A DNA stretch of 64,000 nucleotides. Origin: Prevotella sp. GTDB lineage: Bacteria > Bacteroidota > Bacteroidia > Bacteroidales > Bacteroidaceae. The stretch spans positions 1 to 64,000 of the forward strand of contig JAGAPR010000004.1 of NCBI GenBank assembly GCA_017623155.1, in the 5' to 3' direction. The notes beneath the pieces are model-generated. The model saw nothing but the letters and a program-made list of their open reading frames with translations. It ran no database searches and was not told where the DNA came from. Below, in pieces: positions 25,027 through 33,370 of the stretch; the first letter of the stretch is position 1, and every line of letters starts with the position of its first letter. A program made the position numbers and the translations under genes.

Positions 25027-25617
25027 ATGAACGGAACAAAGAGAGTCAACGAGATATTCTATTCTCTGCAAGGTGAGGGGCATAATACCGGTCGCCCGGC
25101 GGTTTTCGTGCGCTTTTCTGGATGTAATTTGAAGTGTCCTTTCTGCGATACCGACCATTTTTCGGGGCGCGAGATGAGTGATGAAGAAATTCTTTCGGCC
25201 ATTGTTTGTTATCCGTCGCGTTTCGTTGTTCTTACGGGCGGTGAGCCTTTGTTGCAGGTTGACGATGCTTTTGTGGCGTTGTTGCACTCTGCCGGTTTCG
25301 AGGTAGCAATGGAAACAAACGGCACACGCCCCGTCCCGGAGGCTATAGACTGGCTCACGGTGTCGCCAAAACAGACATTCGTGGGTGATGCAGGCCGTCC
25401 GGTCATAACACGATGCAGCGAGTTGAAATGCGTGTTTGACGGCGATTGCGATGTTTCCGATTATGGAATAGAGTCCGATTACTACTATCTGCAACCTTGT
25501 GATACCGGTGATGAGAAGCGTAACGCGGAGATAACGGCCGCGTGCGTGGAGTATATCAAGGCAAATCCCAAGTGGCGTCTGTCGCTGCAAACACACAAAA
25601 TGGTCGGTTTTAGGTAG
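25027..25617 (+). CDS. queE: 7-carboxy-7-deazaguanine synthase
   Basis: A 196-residue radical SAM enzyme that rearranges carboxytetrahydropterin to 7-carboxy-7-deazaguanine. The [4Fe-4S] motif is CNLKCPFC (C-X3-C-X2-C) near residues 36-43, preceded by the QueE signature YSLQGEGHNTGRPAVFVRFSG. LTGGEPLLQ is the SAM-binding GGE motif. It is slightly shorter than many QueE proteins but complete. It directly follows queD. Confidence 0.93.
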   Translation: MNGTKRVNEIFYSLQGEGHNTGRPAVFVRFSGCNLKCPFCDTDHFSGREMSDEEILSAIVCYPSRFVVLTGGEPLLQVDDAFVALLHSAGFEVAMETNGTRPVPEAIDWLTVSPKQTFVGDAGRPVITRCSELKCVFDGDCDVSDYGIESDYYYLQPCDTGDEKRNAEITAACVEYIKANPKWRLSLQTHKMVGFR

Positions 25618-25671
25618 CTTGTCTGTAAGAAAAAGATAACAGTATAGTAACAAAATAAAAAGCATTTCGCC

Positions 25672-27096
25672 ATGCACGAATTATATCTTACGCTCGTAAT
25701 ACTCAATGACATAATCGTCATTCTTGCCATTCTCCACGTGTTGATGGACAATCGTTTGCCGGCAAAGACGATGGCGTGGGCACTTGTTATATACTTCGTT
25801 CCGGTGGCGGGAATAGTGCTTTATTTTTTCTTTGGGGTAAACACGCGAAAGAAAAGGCTCGTGAGCGAGCGCAGCATGAACGAGATTACGAGGCGTTCGA
25901 TGCTCGGCTTTGTCGGGCAACAGGACCTTCGGCTGCCTGAAAACCACAAACAGACAATTGATTTGTTTGTAAATCAAAGCATGGCATTGCCTTTCAAAGA
26001 TAATTCCGTAGACATTTATACCGATGGTTACGGCTTTTTCCCGGCGTTGCTGGCGGCAATCGGCAATGCAAAATCCCATATACACATTGATATTTACATC
26101 TTTGCCGATGACCCTCTCGGGCGTATCGTGTCCGATGCGCTTATAGATAAGGCCCGGCAAGGAGTTGAAGTGCGTATTATTTATGATGACGTGGGATGCT
26201 GGAATGTCGACCGTCGTTTCTTCGAACGCATGCGTGAGGAAGGCATCGAGGTGTGTCCTTTTCTGCCGGTGCGTTTTCCATCGTTCACGAGTAAGGTTAA
26301 TTACCGCAATCACCGCAAGATCATTGTCATTGACGGGAGCGTCGGTTTTATAGGAGGAATGAACATAGCGTTGCGTTATGTGAAAGGTGTCGACGGCCGT
26401 CCGTGGCGTGATACCATGACGAAAATCACGGGAAGTGCGGTTTATTCGCTGCAAAGGGAATTTCTTGTAGATTGGTATTTCGTCGACCGTACGCGCCTTT
26501 CCGACCGTAAATACTATCCTCCCGTTGTCTTGTCGCGTCACTACGATTGTCTGATACAGATTGTCACGGGCGGTCCCGCTACTCCGTTCCCGGAGATTAT
26601 GCAGGGGTATATGCGCATAATCCTTGCCGCGCGCAGTTACATATACATCGAAACGCCTTATTTCATACCCACGGAGGCTATACTCTTTGCATTGAAAACG
26701 GCCGTACTCGGAGGGATAGACGTGCGTATTATAGTGCCGGAGCGTTGCGACGCGCGCTTTGTCGAGTGGGCCGGAAGATCGTATTTGCGTGAAATGGCTG
26801 ACTCGGGAGTAAAGGTGTATCTGTATGAAGGTGGATTTTTACACAGCAAAATCCTTGTCTGCGACGACTCACTTGTCACCTGCGGCTCTACAAATGTCGA
26901 TGCGCGCAGTTTTGAAAACAACTTCGAGTCAAACGCTTTCTTCTATGACAAGGAAGTGGCTCTGCGTTTCAAAGCGATATTCATGGAAGATTTGTCACGT
27001 TCCGTTTCGTTGTCGGCAAAAGCAGACCGTGTGCGGCCGGGCTTTTTCACGCGTCTTTGGGAGAGTCTTACTCGACTTCTTTCGCCGCTTTTGTGA
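25672..27096 (+). CDS. cls: Cardiolipin synthase
   Basis: A 474-residue inner-membrane phospholipase D-type enzyme joining two phosphatidylglycerol molecules into cardiolipin. Two N-terminal membrane helices (about 3-22 and 34-55) precede two PLD domains with HKD motifs: NHRKIIVIDGSVGFIGGMN and HSKILVCDDSLVTCGSTNVD. Length is typical. The last 29 bases overlap the convergent rsmD gene. The start is 54 bases after queE, so it may be read from the queuosine promoter. Confidence 0.93.
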   Translation: MHELYLTLVILNDIIVILAILHVLMDNRLPAKTMAWALVIYFVPVAGIVLYFFFGVNTRKKRLVSERSMNEITRRSMLGFVGQQDLRLPENHKQTIDLFVNQSMALPFKDNSVDIYTDGYGFFPALLAAIGNAKSHIHIDIYIFADDPLGRIVSDALIDKARQGVEVRIIYDDVGCWNVDRRFFERMREEGIEVCPFLPVRFPSFTSKVNYRNHRKIIVIDGSVGFIGGMNIALRYVKGVDGRPWRDTMTKITGSAVYSLQREFLVDWYFVDRTRLSDRKYYPPVVLSRHYDCLIQIVTGGPATPFPEIMQGYMRIILAARSYIYIETPYFIPTEAILFALKTAVLGGIDVRIIVPERCDARFVEWAGRSYLREMADSGVKVYLYEGGFLHSKILVCDDSLVTCGSTNVDARSFENNFESNAFFYDKEVALRFKAIFMEDLSRSVSLSAKADRVRPGFFTRLWESLTRLLSPLL

Positions 27097-27619
27097 AAAG
27101 CGAGAAGTTGACGCTTCCGTATGCGCGGTGTTCTTTAAAGTGTGTATGTGTGCTGAATTCATAGTCTTTCCCATGTTCGAGCACGAACACACCACCGTCT
27201 GTCAGCAGGTCTTTTTCGAATATTATATCGGGTATTTCCGCAAGGTTTTTGAGGGCGTATGGCGGGTCTGCGAAGATAAAATCAAACTGTTGCTTGCATG
27301 ATTTGATAAATCTGAACACATCGCCGCGTATGGGGATGCAGGCATCCGTGCCGAGTTTGTTCAGACATTGTGATATGAATGCGTGGTGGTCTCTGTCCTG
27401 TTCCACACTCACCACCCTGTCGCAGCCTCGCGATACGAGTTCGAGCGATATGCTTCCAGTACCGGCAAAGAGGTCGAGAGCCGTAGCTCCGTCGAAGTCT
27501 GTGTATGCGTTCAGCACGTTAAATATGTTCTCTTTCGCGAAGTCGGTGGTCGGTCTTGCCTTGAACGAGCGCGGAACGTCGAACCGCCGGCCTTTGTATA
27601 TTCCGGTTATTATTCTCAT
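27068..27619 (-). CDS. rsmD: 16S rRNA (guanine(966)-N2)-methyltransferase
   Basis: A 183-residue SAM-dependent methyltransferase modifying G966 of 16S rRNA. Motifs: MRIITGIYKGRRFDVP at the N-terminus, ALDLFAGTGSISLELVSRG (SAM binding), and FADPPYALKNL (the N6/N2 methyltransferase DPPY). It lies 27 bases downstream of a DUF3822 gene, a pairing common in Bacteroidota. Its 3' end overlaps cls by 29 bases on the other strand. Confidence 0.95.
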   Translation of the reverse strand: MRIITGIYKGRRFDVPRSFKARPTTDFAKENIFNVLNAYTDFDGATALDLFAGTGSISLELVSRGCDRVVSVEQDRDHHAFISQCLNKLGTDACIPIRGDVFRFIKSCKQQFDFIFADPPYALKNLAEIPDIIFEKDLLTDGGVFVLEHGKDYEFSTHTHFKEHRAYGSVNFSLFTKAAKEVE

Positions 27620-27646
27620 TTTATGGTCTGTCGTAATCCGAATTGT

Positions 27647-28483
27647 CTATCTGCCTTTCACATACATCGTCATCAGGTCGTATGGGATATCCTTTATTTG
27701 CGTCACCTGTGCACGGTTGAAGTCGCCCGCCGGGTTGATGATGTATGTTCGTTTTATGAATTTTCTCAGTTCTTCCGTAATCCATTCCTTGTCCGGAATG
27801 TTACCCACGAGGTGAATTTCGTCGCGTTCTTGGTCGAGCATGAGCTGTTTCCACACGTATAGCAGGAAATAAAGAGAGTCTTGTGCGTTTGTCGTTTCAA
27901 ATGTGTTGCAGTATTTGAAACGGTGTTGTGTGAACGAAAAGAGTTCCAGTTGCCCGTCGTGGAAGTATCCGTAGAGCTTGTTTCTGTTGCCGGTGAAGCT
28001 GCGTTGGTGCATGTAACGCCACACGGGAGTCATTGCGCATACGAATGTGGGGTATTTGAAATTGTCCTCGATAACGAGTTTTAAGTCTTTGTTTATCGAG
28101 AAAACAGCCACCGTGTTAAGGTCGGGCAGCACGTTGTGCATCACCATATCACTGTTGCTTGTCGTGAAAGTGTGCCGGTAGAGCATATCCTTCTCACTTT
28201 CGTTAAACATGTCTGTGGGCATCAGCATGGTGGGAGATACAATAATTACCGTAGCTCTTTGAAAACCTTCTGCCGGCATGTCGGCCGTTTTAAGAGCTTC
28301 TCTGAGGTTAGCCGCCATCGATATTCCGCTTTTTACAGTGTAAGGCTCATACGCGACCGAGTTTCTCCCGTCTGCATTTATCACTGTCGAGAATGAAAGA
28401 GAGTGGCTTCCAATCCTTATTGTCAGTCTTCTGTTGTTTGTCGTTGAGGCTGTGCCGATAGTGTTCATTGTAGAGTATTGCAA
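27647..28483 (-). CDS. DUF3822-family protein
   Basis: A 278-residue protein of unknown function. It resembles the DUF3822 family, an actin/ASKHA-like group that in Bacteroidota sits next to rsmD. An alternative start is the ATG six codons in (28468). No signal peptide or membrane helix is visible. The start ATG is only 16 bases after the pilin-like gene's stop, so the three genes 28994 to 27068 form one unit. Confidence 0.75.
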   Translation of the reverse strand: MQYSTMNTIGTASTTNNRRLTIRIGSHSLSFSTVINADGRNSVAYEPYTVKSGISMAANLREALKTADMPAEGFQRATVIIVSPTMLMPTDMFNESEKDMLYRHTFTTSNSDMVMHNVLPDLNTVAVFSINKDLKLVIEDNFKYPTFVCAMTPVWRYMHQRSFTGNRNKLYGYFHDGQLELFSFTQHRFKYCNTFETTNAQDSLYFLLYVWKQLMLDQERDEIHLVGNIPDKEWITEELRKFIKRTYIINPAGDFNRAQVTQIKDIPYDLMTMYVKGR

Positions 28484-28499
28484 TATGATGATGACATGT

Positions 28500-28994
28500 T
28501 TATTTTTTCTTTTCCCAATTTCCGGCGTTGCCGTTGTCTTCTGTCAGGCTGCCGATGCGCAGCCCGGGAAACAATCCGGAGCTGTTCGCTTCTTCTGTTA
28601 TGGCGTTCACGGAGTTTCGGTCGAGCCCCTCGAGATAGTCGGCATATTCTGCTCCGCACTCCATCAGTTGTATTGTCTCGCCCGCTCTCGACATTGTTGT
28701 GCCGGTGGTGAGGCTGAATTCTTTTTTGTCGCTGTGTGGAATGTATCTCAGCGAGTCGGCTATCCACCCGCCTTTGACGAGTGTCTCGAGCGTCGGGCAA
28801 TATTTTCCGTTGGCTTTTTTGAACGCTTCTTCGGCATGTCTTATTTTTATCAGCCGTCTTTTCACGTCTTTTTCTCTTGCCGTCCGTTCTTCGTCAAATG
28901 CCAACGGGGCTGAGATGCCGGCCACGCACAGGTATGCGAGCAGCACCACAATCCCTGCCAAAAATATGTTTATGGCATTTCCTCTTATCTCCAT
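28500..28994 (-). CDS. Pseudopilin-like membrane-anchored protein
   Basis: A 164-residue protein with one N-terminal transmembrane helix (about residues 8-30) followed by a long charged helix (DEERTAREKDVKRRLIKIRHAEEAFKKANG) and KYCPTLETLVKGGWI, a layout like type II secretion pseudopilins. I do not see a prepilin peptidase site, so it is probably anchored by its N-terminus. The function is unknown. It is first in the unit with DUF3822 and rsmD and has a clear promoter 27 bases upstream. Confidence 0.65.
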   Translation of the reverse strand: MEIRGNAINIFLAGIVVLLAYLCVAGISAPLAFDEERTAREKDVKRRLIKIRHAEEAFKKANGKYCPTLETLVKGGWIADSLRYIPHSDKKEFSLTTGTTMSRAGETIQLMECGAEYADYLEGLDRNSVNAITEEANSSGLFPGLRIGSLTEDNGNAGNWEKKK

Positions 28995-29020
28995 CTGCCG
29001 TTAATCTCATTGTTACCGAC

Positions 29021-29030
29021 TGCAAAGATA
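29021..29030 (-). promoter_or_regulatory. -7 promoter element of the pilin-like/DUF3822/rsmD unit
   Basis: Minus-strand TATCTTTGCA, 26 bases before the ATG at 28994. Confidence 0.7.
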
Positions 29031-29031
29031 A

Positions 29032-29514
29032 TCAATAATTCTCAATAGCCTTTATTCTCTTCTTTGTTTTCTTGCGTTTTTTCCATGTCAGAAGGTCAAC
29101 GAAGTCGAATGTAACAGTGGCCGTTTGTCTCGGAGCTGTCAGCGCGGCTTCCTTTATCGAGTTCATCACGACAGGCGAAATTTTGCGTGCCTTGCCCTTA
29201 ACCACAACCTCGTTGAGCCTGTTCATGCCGGGCAGAAGCTCTATCGTGTCGGTCAGTTCGGGGCGGTTCATGGTCCGGGTTTCATAGCGCGAATGTTTGA
29301 AAGTGAGAGTCTTCACCGAGTCGGGACAGACAAACACGCCGGTATATTCGGTTTTTGTGCGGCACGAGTCGATATTGTCGAATACGATTGTGACATCCTT
29401 TATCGGAGTGCCTGTCTCCATGTCGGCCACAACATAGCTTTGTTGTGCCGGTGCTCCGGCGCAGTAAAGCGTCATTGCGGCCGCTGCTGCATATTTATGT
29501 AGGATGTTTGGCAT
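29032..29514 (-). CDS. Secreted protein with a carboxypeptidase-regulatory-like domain
   Basis: A 160-residue exported protein. The signal peptide runs to about residue 24 (AAAAAMTLYCAGAPAQ), and YVVADMETGTPIKDVTIVFDN...TDTIELLPGMNRLNEVVVKG follows, a beta-sandwich of the CarboxypepD-regulatory type as found at the N-terminus of TonB-dependent proteins. The C-terminus ends in a Lys-rich stretch (WKKRKKTKKRIKAIENY). It stands alone without the barrel that often follows this domain. The role is unknown. Confidence 0.65.
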   Translation of the reverse strand: MPNILHKYAAAAAMTLYCAGAPAQQSYVVADMETGTPIKDVTIVFDNIDSCRTKTEYTGVFVCPDSVKTLTFKHSRYETRTMNRPELTDTIELLPGMNRLNEVVVKGKARKISPVVMNSIKEAALTAPRQTATVTFDFVDLLTWKKRKKTKKRIKAIENY

Positions 29515-29672
29515 ATCGTGTTCGCTTTTATTATCGTATGTATCTGTGAACCCGTTTGTAAAGGGATTTTTTGTTTTTTGCTTTTCAAAGTTATAAAATA
29601 ATAATCGGTGTACCTTGTTTTTGATATGTTTTTTACTGTTAGATAATAATGATTAACAGATAAAAACCTTTG

Positions 29673-29822
29673 ACATGATTACAATGTGACATGATTACAA
29701 ATACTTTGTGACATGATTACAAATATTTTGTAATGTGATTACAAATATTTTGTAATGTGATTACAAATACTTTGTAATGTGAGTACAAAAGTCTTGTAAC
29801 GGGACTACAAGAGCCTTGTATA
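29673..29822. repeat. 22-bp direct repeat array of TACAA-N5-TTGTA dyads
   Basis: GATTACAA-type units start at 29677, 29693, 29715, 29737, 29759, 29781 and 29803: one 16-bp step and then five exact 22-bp steps. Units at 29715, 29737 and 29759 hold the perfect dyad TTACAAA-N3-TTTGTAA; the later units change in the middle but keep TACAA-N5-TTGTA. The array lies upstream of the RecD-like gene (promoter at 29878). The remaining sequence 29515-29672 is AT-rich with nothing I recognise. This may be a multimeric protein-binding site. Confidence 0.85.
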
Positions 29823-29877
29823 ATGTTAAAAAGGGCGGTTTTTGTCTCTGCTTACTAAAAAATCCGCCTTTTCTTCT

Positions 29878-29886
29878 TACCTTTGC
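29878..29886 (+). promoter_or_regulatory. -7 promoter element of the RecD-like helicase
   Basis: TACCTTTGC ends four bases before the chosen GTG start at 29891, which would make the transcript leaderless. Confidence 0.6.
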
Positions 29887-29890
29887 GTTT

Positions 29891-31399
29891 GTGATAAGCG
29901 AAGAATTGACATACAGAGTGCGGCAGTCGATGGGCTTGGAGCCAACCGGAGAACAGACAGTGGCAACGGAAGCATTTGCCCGCTTCATGACAGATACCGG
30001 CGACAGGGCTGTGATGGTGATGCGGGGAGCGGCCGGTACGGGTAAGACAACGCTGGCGGCGGCCGTGGTCAAGGCACTTGTGGCGTTGCGGTGGAAGATT
30101 GTTCTGCTCGCCCCGACGGGACGCGCGGCCAAAGTTTTCTCGATATATTCCGGTTGCAAGGCGCATACGATACACAGGTGCATATACCGTCAGAAAGCGT
30201 TGGCGGCCGACATGTCGGGCTTTCGGTTGAGCGACAATCTGCATTCCGACACATTGTTTATCATAGACGAGGCATCGATGATATCCGACAGTGGCGGGGA
30301 GTTCGGCTCGGGACGGTTGCTCGACGACCTTATAGAGTATGTGTATGGCGGGCGAAACTGCCGTATGATGCTCATCGGCGACCGCGCACAGTTGCCGCCC
30401 GTGGGCGAGACGGAGAGTCCGGCGTTGTCGTCAGATGTATTGTCGGCGTATGGTCTGCGTGTGTTCGAGGCCGACCTGAGTGAGGTTCTCCGTCAGAGTG
30501 CCGAGTCGGGCATATTGTATAATGCCACGATAGTGAGGCAGATGCTTTTCGCCGGAGATGGCATGGTATTGCCACTGGTGCGCTTTGCCGGTTTTGCCGA
30601 CATCGTTTCCGTGCCCGGCAGCGAACTTATTGAGACGCTGGCAGGCAGTTATAGTGCTGTGGGTATAGATGAAACGATGGTTGTCACGCGCAGCAACAAG
30701 CGCGCCAACATATACAACAACGGCATACGAAACATGGTTCTCGGTTGCGAAGAGGAACTGTCGACCGGCGACATGGTGATGATTGTGAAAAACAAATACC
30801 TCAATTTAAGTGAAGAACGAAGAGTGAAGAGTGAAGAATTTGCCGGTGCGGTGAAAGAAAATGTCACTGCGCAGCCCAATTCTTCATTCTTCATTCATCA
30901 TTCATCATTCAAAGAAGATTTCATTGCCAACGGCGACAGGGCTGTTGTGCGCCGCGTGCGGAATGTGCATGAGCAGCACGGGTTTCGTTTTGCCGACGTG
31001 ACGTTGGAATTTCCGGATTATGATAATGCCGAGTTATCGACAACTGTTGTTCTCGACTCGCTCGCATCGGAAGGGCCGGCACTCACGCGCGAACAAAACG
31101 AACGACTGTTTAATTCTGTCATGGCCGATTATGCTGACATACCCCGTAAGGCCGACAGGTTGAAACGAATGAAGGAGGATAAATATTATGGTGCAATGCA
31201 GATAAAATATGCATACGCCGTGACGTGCCACAAGGCGCAGGGCGGACAGTGGGCGCATATATATGTGGATCAGGGATATATGACCGATGACATGCTCACT
31301 CCCGACTATATACACTGGCTCTACACCGCTTTCACACGTGCCACGGAGAAGCTCTTTCTCGTCAACTGGCCGAAAGCGCAGACTGTATCGGAAAGCTGA
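29891..31399 (+). CDS. RecD-like superfamily 1B helicase/exonuclease
   Basis: A 502-residue ATP-dependent DNA helicase of the RecD2/Dda group. Walker A is MRGAAGTGKTTLAAAVVKAL, Walker B LFIIDEASMIS, motif III MLIGDRAQLPPVG, and the C-terminal UvrD-like motifs are YAVTCHKAQGGQW and YTAFTRATEKLFLVNW. I choose GTG 29891 (VISEELTYRVRQSMGLEPTGEQ) because homologues start with a similar helix; ATG 29930 is the alternative. Residues of about 308-341 (RVKSEEFAGAVKENVTAQP and a Phe/His-rich part) are not found in homologues I remember, which run from KNNYFWL straight to FIANGD. They are encoded by a palindromic repeat (30811-30912). Confidence 0.88.
   Translation: MISEELTYRVRQSMGLEPTGEQTVATEAFARFMTDTGDRAVMVMRGAAGTGKTTLAAAVVKALVALRWKIVLLAPTGRAAKVFSIYSGCKAHTIHRCIYRQKALAADMSGFRLSDNLHSDTLFIIDEASMISDSGGEFGSGRLLDDLIEYVYGGRNCRMMLIGDRAQLPPVGETESPALSSDVLSAYGLRVFEADLSEVLRQSAESGILYNATIVRQMLFAGDGMVLPLVRFAGFADIVSVPGSELIETLAGSYSAVGIDETMVVTRSNKRANIYNNGIRNMVLGCEEELSTGDMVMIVKNKYLNLSEERRVKSEEFAGAVKENVTAQPNSSFFIHHSSFKEDFIANGDRAVVRRVRNVHEQHGFRFADVTLEFPDYDNAELSTTVVLDSLASEGPALTREQNERLFNSVMADYADIPRKADRLKRMKEDKYYGAMQIKYAYAVTCHKAQGGQWAHIYVDQGYMTDDMLTPDYIHWLYTAFTRATEKLFLVNWPKAQTVSES
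30811..30912 (+). repeat. Palindromic repeat inserted in frame in the RecD-like gene
   Basis: A GAAGARTGAAGA-type left arm (30811-30840), a core, and a TTCTTCATTCTTCATTCATC right arm (30878-30911) form a long imperfect inverted repeat. The core GAAGAATTTGCCGGTGCGGT followed by GAAA is nearly the same as GAAGAATTTGCTGCCGCTGT followed by GAAA in the intergenic repeat at 59551-59633, so the two are the same family. The insertion keeps the reading frame and adds about 32-34 codons. Confidence 0.8.
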
Positions 31400-31413
31400 A
31401 AAATATATTGATA

Positions 31414-31974
31414 ATGCTATATATAACTCAAAATATCGGTAGATTCAATCTCGAAGAGGCTCTTGCTGCCATGCCGCCGTCGCGCCGTGCAATGGTGATG
31501 GAGCATAAGAACGAGAGTGCACGCCGCGCAGGAACGGCGGCATACATGCTTCTCAGGCAGGCCCTGAGCCTCGAATACGGTATCGGCGAGGCCGTGGAAC
31601 TGGGCATAGCCGCGGGCGGCAAGCCGTTCATCATCGGACACGAGGAGATTTTTTTCAATCTCAGTCATTGCCGCACGGCGGTGGCTTGTGCGGTAAGCAA
31701 GGAGCGGATAGGTGTCGACGTAGAGACGATACGCCCATTCAATGAGAGTCTTGCAAGGCGCGTCCTCAGCGGAGAGGAGCTTGACGTGGTGATGGCTTCG
31801 GCACGGCCGGACATAGCTTTCACGCGTTTCTGGACGATGAAAGAGAGCTATCTCAAGATGACGGGTGATGGGATAAGGTGCGACCTGAAGACGGTAGACC
31901 TTGGCCGCTCATGCTTCGAGACAACCATAAATGCGGATGCCGGATACGTCTGCACCGTGTGTAAAGACAGATAA
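31414..31974 (+). CDS. 4'-phosphopantetheinyl transferase (Sfp-type)
   Basis: A 186-residue enzyme that moves phosphopantetheine from CoA to carrier proteins. The family motifs are IGVDVETIRPF (metal-binding Asp and Glu) and FWTMKESYLKMTGDG (WT-X-KE-X-K). GKPFIIGHEEIFFNLSHCRTAVACAV is the other conserved block. I start at ATG 31414, since the frame's TTG at 31408 is less likely. It begins 14 bases after the helicase stop, so the genes are probably linked. Whether the target is fatty-acid ACP or a secondary carrier is unknown; no acpS is in the window. Confidence 0.9.
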   Translation: MLYITQNIGRFNLEEALAAMPPSRRAMVMEHKNESARRAGTAAYMLLRQALSLEYGIGEAVELGIAAGGKPFIIGHEEIFFNLSHCRTAVACAVSKERIGVDVETIRPFNESLARRVLSGEELDVVMASARPDIAFTRFWTMKESYLKMTGDGIRCDLKTVDLGRSCFETTINADAGYVCTVCKDR

Positions 31975-31988
31975 CTAAATTAAAGGTA

Positions 31989-33359
31989 ATGATAACAATA
32001 TTTACAGCATTGGTGGCAATGGCCGCAGGCATCGCCGCCACATACGTGATGATGCGCGGAAGGGTGTCGGCGAAAGAGCGGGAGATTACCGGCCGCACGA
32101 TAGAGCAGGAGCGCACGGCCACCGAACTGACAATAAGGAACGGCCAGTTGAAGCAACTTTCGGAGCGTGCTGAGGCTTTGGAGACCGAGAACAAGACACT
32201 CGCTTCGAGGGCGGAGGCCCTTGCCCGCGAGATAGAGATGCTGCGCGAGCAGGCTGCCGGCGAGGCGAAACGCCGCGAGGAGCAGTTTGCCGAGCAGCTG
32301 CGCACGGCACGCGAGCAGCTGGCCAACGCCGCCACGGCCATCATGGAGCAGAACGCGCGCAAGCTGAAAGAGCAGAACAGCGAGAATATAGGCCACATCA
32401 CCCAACCCCTCAAGGACGCCATCAGCGACATGCGCAAGGCCATCACCGACAACATGAAGGACTCGGCGCAGCACTCGGCATCGTTCCGCGAGCAGATAAG
32501 GCTGATGATGGAGAGCAACCGCGAGATAGGGGAGAAGGCCGAGTCGCTGGCCAACGTGCTCCGGCGCGACAACAAGGCGGCCGGAAACATGGGCGAGATA
32601 ATCCTCGGCGACCTGCTTGCCTCGCAGGGACTGACCGAGGGCATACACTACGAGGTGCAGGCGCGGCTGCGCGACGAGACCGGGCGGGCGCTGAAGAACG
32701 ACGACACGGGACGTGAGATGCAGCCTGACGTCATACTGCACTATCCTCAGGGGCAGGACGCCATCATCGACTCGAAGGTCTCCCTCACGGCATATCAGCG
32801 CTATGTGAATGCCGAGACGCCCGAGGAGAAGGACCGCCACCTGCAGGATCACATAAAGAGCGTGCGCAGCCACGTCACCGAACTGGCGCGAAAGGACTAC
32901 AGCCGGTATGTCAAGGCGCCGCGCGAGGCCGTCGACTTCGTCATCATGTTCGTGCCGTTCGAGTCGTCGCTGCAGCTCGCACTGGCCAATGACCCGACGC
33001 TCTGGCGTGAGGCTTTCGAGCGAAAGGTGTTCATCACGGGCGAGCAGAACCTGCTCGGAATACTCCACATGATACACATCGCATGGGTGCAGAACCAGCA
33101 GGCGGAGAATCAGGAGAAGGTCTTTGGCATCGCCGAGCAGCTGATAGACCGCCTCGGCGACTTCATCCGGCGCTACAACACGCTGGGAGACACGCTCGCG
33201 AAGGCGCAGAAAGACTATGACTTTGCAAACAACAAGCTGATAACCGGTGCGCAGAGCGTGGTGAAGAAGGGCCGCGAACTCGTAGACCTCGGTGCCAAGG
33301 AGAACCCCAACCGCCGCATACCCAAGCCCGAAGACGACATCGCGGGCATAGAAAAATAA
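31989..33359 (+). CDS. rmuC: RmuC-family DNA recombination protein
   Basis: A 456-residue protein with one N-terminal hydrophobic segment (1-22) and a long coiled coil (about 28-190, rich in Glu/Arg/Ala), followed by the RmuC nuclease-like domain. The domain shows NMGEIILGDLLASQGL, MQPDVILHYPQGQDAIIDSKVSLTAY and VMFVPFESSLQLAL. RmuC limits inversion and rearrangement at short inverted repeats; that fits a genome with many palindromes, though this is only a remark. The coding sequence is noticeably GC-rich here compared with its neighbours. dinB follows after 11 bases. Confidence 0.92.
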   Translation: MITIFTALVAMAAGIAATYVMMRGRVSAKEREITGRTIEQERTATELTIRNGQLKQLSERAEALETENKTLASRAEALAREIEMLREQAAGEAKRREEQFAEQLRTAREQLANAATAIMEQNARKLKEQNSENIGHITQPLKDAISDMRKAITDNMKDSAQHSASFREQIRLMMESNREIGEKAESLANVLRRDNKAAGNMGEIILGDLLASQGLTEGIHYEVQARLRDETGRALKNDDTGREMQPDVILHYPQGQDAIIDSKVSLTAYQRYVNAETPEEKDRHLQDHIKSVRSHVTELARKDYSRYVKAPREAVDFVIMFVPFESSLQLALANDPTLWREAFERKVFITGEQNLLGILHMIHIAWVQNQQAENQEKVFGIAEQLIDRLGDFIRRYNTLGDTLAKAQKDYDFANNKLITGAQSVVKKGRELVDLGAKENPNRRIPKPEDDIAGIEK

Positions 33360-33370
33360 GATTTTGAATA

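Noticed and set aside
29673..29822. Possible CRISPR array
   Set aside because: Units are contiguous and 22 bp with no unique spacers, and no cas genes are present.
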